54,259 bases of DNA from Desulfobacterium sp. (GTDB taxonomy: Bacteria; Desulfobacterota; Desulfobacteria; Desulfobacterales; Desulfobacteraceae), in the NCBI GenBank assembly GCA_016342325.1, contig JAEINR010000035.1, forward strand, positions 1 to 54,259, given 5' to 3'. A model generated the notes under the pieces. It had not been told where the DNA came from and did no database searches. It saw only the letters and a program-made list of their open reading frames with translations. Every line of letters starts with the position of its first letter. Position 1 is the first letter of the stretch. A program made the position numbers and the translations under genes. Shown here in pieces: positions 50,897 through 54,259 of this stretch.

Positions 50897-51745
50897 ATGG
50901 AAATCAGGGAGCCTGAAATAAAAAAACAGGAGATCCATTTTGTGACTGACGATAACTTCAATCCCGGTAACGTTTGTATCGTAACCGGTGCGGGAAGCGG
51001 GATCGGAAGGGCAACGGCCATTGCTGTGGCTGCAAACGATCTCACGGTGGTGGGGGTTGATATCAGCGAAGAAAATGGAGAGATGACCCGGAAGATGGTT
51101 GGGGACATGGGGGGAAAGATGCGGTTTATCAGGGCGGATCTCACCCGGGACAGTGATATGGACGCGGTCGTGGCCGAGGCGGCCACCATGGGAAGCGTCA
51201 AGTATCTGGCCAACATTGCCGGGATTCAGCACATTGATTCCATTGAAAATTTTCCCATGGAAAAATATGACTACATGCAACGGCTCATGGTCCGTGCCCC
51301 CCTCTATATGTCCAAGCTCACCATGCCCCACATGAAAAACAGCAGCGACGGCACCGGGGTTATCGGGAACATGGCCTCGGTCCATGCCCACATCTGCACC
51401 CTTAACAAAGTCTCCTATAACGTTGCCAAGTTCGGGCTTCGTGGGCTGACCCAATCCATATCGGCCGAAGGAAAAGGCCGGATCAGAGGGTTTTCCGTGA
51501 GCACGGGCTTTGTCAAGACCGGCCTTGCGTTAAAGCAGATCCCGGCCCAGGCACAACAACTGGGGATCACCCAGGAGCAGGTGGTGACCGATGTGATGAT
51601 GGGGTTTTCACGGAAAAAAGAGATGATGGCCCCCATTGAGGTGGCCAATCTATTTGTGTTTGGTTTTTCGCGGTTTGCAAACTATCTCGTGGGTGGTGAC
51701 CTTCTCTTTGACGGAGGGATGGTGCCAACCTATGCGGATGATTAA
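50897..51745 (+). CDS. Short-chain dehydrogenase, intact form of the TRAP-linked SDR
   Basis: 282 aa. An N-terminal extension of about 24 residues (KKQEIHFVTDDNFNPGNV) precedes the NAD motif TGAGSGIG at about 30-37; Asp55 follows in VVGVDIS. Ser161, Tyr174 and Lys178 (SYNVAK) form the catalytic set, and the C-terminus LVGGDLLFDGG is normal. It probably oxidises a hydroxy acid or hydroxyacyl-CoA entering through the adjacent TRAP carrier. AAGGAGG lies six bases before the ATG. Intact paralogue of the degenerate gene at 38575-39345. Confidence 0.9.
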   Translation: MEIREPEIKKQEIHFVTDDNFNPGNVCIVTGAGSGIGRATAIAVAANDLTVVGVDISEENGEMTRKMVGDMGGKMRFIRADLTRDSDMDAVVAEAATMGSVKYLANIAGIQHIDSIENFPMEKYDYMQRLMVRAPLYMSKLTMPHMKNSSDGTGVIGNMASVHAHICTLNKVSYNVAKFGLRGLTQSISAEGKGRIRGFSVSTGFVKTGLALKQIPAQAQQLGITQEQVVTDVMMGFSRKKEMMAPIEVANLFVFGFSRFANYLVGGDLLFDGGMVPTYADD

Positions 51746-51758
51746 CGGATGATGTCCA

Positions 51759-51774
51759 TGGTTCGATATTTGCT
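51759..51774 (+). promoter_or_regulatory. Sigma-54 promoter before SDR copy 2
   Basis: TGGTTCGATATTTGCT, GG and GC spaced 10 bases, ending 32 bases before the ATG. It matches the element at 43205-43220 in 14 of 16 positions. Confidence 0.65.
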
Positions 51775-51806
51775 GTTCAATCCCATAACATATAGGAGAC
51801 GATACC

Positions 51807-52592
51807 ATGTTGGAAATTAAGGATAGTGTGGCGGTGATCACAGGCGGCAGCGGCGGCATCGGGTATGCCCTTGCAGAGTACTGGATCGCCCGGGGGGGAA
51901 AGGTGGTCCTGGCCGACATTCAGACCGAGGCCCTTGAAAACGCGAAACATCAGCTCAAGGGGGATGTTCTCACGGTTGAGTGCAATGTAACGGATGAAAA
52001 CGACTGTGCTGCGCTGGCGGACACGGCCATTAACACCTTTGGAAAGATCAACCTTGTGGCTCCCTTTGCCGGAATCATCATGGACGGACTCATGGTGGCC
52101 CCGGACCGGGACACGGGAAAGGTTGTGAAAAAGATGTCCCTTGGGGCGTTCCAAAAGGTGGTCGACATCAACCTCACCGGGGTGTTTCTCACCGTCCGGG
52201 AGTGCTCGGAGCGGATGATCAACAACAACTGCAAGGGCCTGATCTGCCTTGTCTCGTCCACGGGCTCCCTTGGTACGGCCGGCCAGATCAACTACTCCTC
52301 CACCAAGGCTGCCATGTCTGTGATGCCCAAGGTGATCACGGCGGAGTTCTTCCGCCGGAATCTTGCCCATCGCATCCGGTGTGTTGCCATTGCTCCCGGA
52401 TATGTGGGCACCCCCATGGTCAAGGATATGAACCAGAAGGCCCTTGACAAGATACTCAGCAATGTTCCCATCAAACGGCTCATCGAACCGGAAGAGGTTT
52501 CCTCCCTGGTGGGGGAGATCTATCGAAATGAGGCCCTGGCCGGGGATACGTTCTTCATCCACGGCGGCCTCCGGCTCGGATCCCGGGGATAG
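51807..52592 (+). CDS. Short-chain dehydrogenase, copy 2
   Basis: 261 aa, near-identical to the SDR at 43283-44068 over its whole length; changes cluster in surface stretches such as QTEALENAKHQLKGD. TGGSGGIG, Asn122, Ser150, Tyr163 and Lys167 (YSSTK) are kept. Same proposed role, hydroxyacyl oxidation. An AGGAG ribosome site and sigma-54 promoter are duplicated with it. The thiolase gene that follows copy 1 is missing here; a 265-base gap leads to the MFS gene. Confidence 0.92.
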   Translation: MLEIKDSVAVITGGSGGIGYALAEYWIARGGKVVLADIQTEALENAKHQLKGDVLTVECNVTDENDCAALADTAINTFGKINLVAPFAGIIMDGLMVAPDRDTGKVVKKMSLGAFQKVVDINLTGVFLTVRECSERMINNNCKGLICLVSSTGSLGTAGQINYSSTKAAMSVMPKVITAEFFRRNLAHRIRCVAIAPGYVGTPMVKDMNQKALDKILSNVPIKRLIEPEEVSSLVGEIYRNEALAGDTFFIHGGLRLGSRG

Positions 52593-52857
52593 CAATTATA
52601 GCTTCTCGCCCATGAACCGATCCCATTTCTTATTACAATGGGTGATCCGGTATCCGTTGGAGTGCAAACATCTATAGGGCTGTTGTTTGTGTGGCGGTTG
52701 ATCCTGGGAGGGTGATATGATATTTGATACCCCCAAAGGTGGAGGCAGGTACAGTTATGGATGTTCGCACTTGGGCGGGTACTCGCTTTTCCTTTGTTAG
52801 TAAGAAATGATATCAATTCATATGCGAGACCTATAAAACCAAGCAGGAGACCGTTGC
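52593..52857. other. Gap where copy 1 has a thiolase gene
   Basis: 265 bases without a gene or readable thiolase remnant. The last 30 bases (AACCAAGCAGGAGACCG) resemble the sequence before the first MFS gene. A weak GG-N10-GC element at 52772-52787 was not accepted as a promoter. Confidence 0.5.
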
Positions 52858-54231
52858 ATGACCCCGTTTTCGTCCAGGCGTTTTGAATTCACACGATGGC
52901 TTATCTTTCTCATCCTCGTATTGTCGTATATTCTGGTTTATTTTCACCGCATGTCGCCGGGCACCATGGCAGATGAGCTCATGGCCGCCTTTGATGCCGA
53001 CGGGGTGACCCTTGGGTATCTTGCCGCCACCTATTTTGCCGTCTATGCCGTGATGCAGATCCCTTCCGGGGTGCTGGCCGACACCCTTGGCACCCGGACC
53101 GCCATTATCCTGGGCAACACCCTGGCCGGGGTAGGCTCCATCCTCTTTGGCATGGCCCCGACCTTTGCAATGGCAAGCTGCGGCAGGCTTCTTGTGGGAC
53201 TGGGGGTGTCTGTTGTGTTTGTGAGCATCATGAAGAGCAACGCCATGTGGTTCAGCGAACGGCGCTACGGAATCATGAGCGGGCTGACGCTCTTTGTGGG
53301 TAACATGGGGTCGGTCCTGGCGGCGGGCCCCCTGGCTTCCCTCCTTGATCTCTTTTTGTGGCGGACGGTGTTTGTCACCCTGGGGGGGGGCTCCCTTGTC
53401 CTTGCCGGTGCCGGATTTTTATTTGTCCGGAACCGGCCCGAGGACCTTGGATTTCCTTCCATCCGGGAGATGGAGGGAGGCAGATCCATGGCCCGGCGAA
53501 AGCAGCACTGGATCAGGGAGTTGATGGGGGTTATAACCGTTCCCAGGCTCTGGTCCGGCTTCTGGGTTCAGTTCGGGATGATCGGCGGACTCTACGCCTT
53601 CATGGGGCTATGGGCCATCCCCTACCTGCGGGATATGTACTATTTTGACCGGGTGTGGGCCGCCCGCTACCTTAGCCTGATGCTGGTGGCCTTTGCCGTG
53701 GGTTCCCTGGTCCTTGGCTGGTTGTCGGACCGCATGGGCCGGCGCAAACCCATCCTTGTTTGCGGCACCATTGTTTACACCCTTGTCCTCGGTGCCATGA
53801 TCGCCTTTCCCTGGTCCGGCCCGTCCATGGTCTACCTCTACTTTTTTCTGCTCGGTTTTTCCGGGTCTTCCCTGGTGCTCACCTTTGCCTGTGCCAAGGA
53901 GGTGATCGATCCCCATCTTTCCGGTATGGCGGTGAGTGTCGTAAATACAGGGGCTTTCATCGGCACAAGCCTGATGCAGCCCCTGTTCGGTTTTGTCCTG
54001 GACACGGGTTGGGACGGCAAGTTGGTCAACAACGCCCGGGTCTATTCCCTGCCTGACTACCAGAACGCCCTGTTCATGATGCTCTTTTTTGGTATCATCG
54101 GTATCATGGGCGCCTTGGGCACCACCGAAACCCATTGCCGGAATATCTCAAACGGTGACACCCGTCATCCCCCTGTTACTCCTGGTTGGACGAAGCCGCT
54201 ACGCGGCGGAAAAAGCAAAAATAGTGTATAA
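52858..54231 (+). CDS. MFS transporter, copy 2
   Basis: 457 aa, 12 predicted helices, closely similar to the protein at 45418-46734 (FSSRRFEFTRWLIF start, GVLADTLGTRTAIILGN, GWLSDRMGRRKPIL). The two agree until HCRNIS near residue 431; this copy then runs 26 residues further (GDTRHPPVTPGWTKPLRG...) through G+C-rich sequence that can form a small hairpin (GCCGC-TAC-GCGGC). The tail looks like read-through into non-coding DNA after loss of the original stop. AGGAG precedes the ATG. Probable acid or product carrier. Confidence 0.9.
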   Translation: MTPFSSRRFEFTRWLIFLILVLSYILVYFHRMSPGTMADELMAAFDADGVTLGYLAATYFAVYAVMQIPSGVLADTLGTRTAIILGNTLAGVGSILFGMAPTFAMASCGRLLVGLGVSVVFVSIMKSNAMWFSERRYGIMSGLTLFVGNMGSVLAAGPLASLLDLFLWRTVFVTLGGGSLVLAGAGFLFVRNRPEDLGFPSIREMEGGRSMARRKQHWIRELMGVITVPRLWSGFWVQFGMIGGLYAFMGLWAIPYLRDMYYFDRVWAARYLSLMLVAFAVGSLVLGWLSDRMGRRKPILVCGTIVYTLVLGAMIAFPWSGPSMVYLYFFLLGFSGSSLVLTFACAKEVIDPHLSGMAVSVVNTGAFIGTSLMQPLFGFVLDTGWDGKLVNNARVYSLPDYQNALFMMLFFGIIGIMGALGTTETHCRNISNGDTRHPPVTPGWTKPLRGGKSKNSV

Positions 54232-54259
54232 CTCCTATACTTGCCCAATACCGGGTAAT

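Noticed and set aside
52772-52787. GG-N10-GC element TGGGCGGGTACTCGCT before MFS copy 2
   Set aside because: Only the dinucleotides fit; the rest of both halves departs from consensus.
1-54259. CRISPR arrays, tRNA or rRNA genes, intact insertion sequences
   Set aside because: No spaced direct repeats, cloverleaf-type sequence or transposase with catalytic motifs was seen on reading both strands; a dedicated tRNA or IS search was not possible.

Overview
The window looks like chromosomal DNA from a sulfate-reducing deltaproteobacterium of the Desulfobacteraceae type. This is inferred from gene content, not from a marker gene: a ferredoxin-like protein typical of that group, an Fe-S flavin oxidoreductase, many Cache chemoreceptors and hybrid kinases, paired TRAP carboxylate transporters, a DUF134/DUF5320/DUF89 cluster, and sigma-54 activators beside CoA-transferase, thiolase and dehydrogenase genes. 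No rRNA, tRNA, CRISPR array or intact transposase was seen. By eye, 16-29 kb is A+T-rich and 30-54 kb clearly richer in G+C.

Layout. 0-4 kb: a ferredoxin-like gene lacking its 5' part, then a minus-strand operon of a retropepsin-like lipoprotein, an inactive-transglutaminase/7TM protein and a glutamate-ligase-like ATP-grasp enzyme, with an OmpA-domain remnant just upstream. 4.5-11 kb: Fe-S/flavin enoate reductase, a chemoreceptor and an HD-GYP response regulator. 11-16.5 kb: a DUF4388 protein facing a compact six-gene operon built around an MglA-type Ras-like GTPase and roadblock-like proteins. 16.5-24 kb: a hybrid histidine kinase, an ATP-grasp ligase and an orphan family-5 binding protein with a G10 tract at its start codon, divergent from a methyltransferase. 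24.5-28.7 kb: exported proteins, including a lipoprotein that seems to start at ATA and a zinc phospholipase C-like protein. 28.9-35.2 kb: a DUF5320/DUF134/DUF89 group, endonuclease III, a ketopantoate-reductase-like enzyme and a second chemoreceptor.

35.3-54.2 kb is a catabolic island with two diverged copies of a module: TRAP transporter (P, Q, M), two kinds of short-chain dehydrogenase, an MFS carrier and a PAS/sigma-54 activator. It also has single copies of a CoA-transferase and a thiolase. Likely role: import of a carboxylate, CoA activation, oxidation of a hydroxyacyl intermediate and thiolysis. Good sigma-54 promoters lie before the TRAP/SDR operon and before both copies of one SDR. 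An 18-bp dyad, TGTAG-N9-TACA, recurs at least six times in the island's non-coding DNA and is a strong candidate activator site. One copy of the module is decaying: an SDR without catalytic residues, an activator with two in-frame internal deletions, and a leftover dctM 3' end.

The most interesting candidates for something undescribed are the GTPase/roadblock operon, the binding-protein/ATP-grasp/kinase/methyltransferase group with its possible phase-variation tract, and the dyad-controlled duplicated island.
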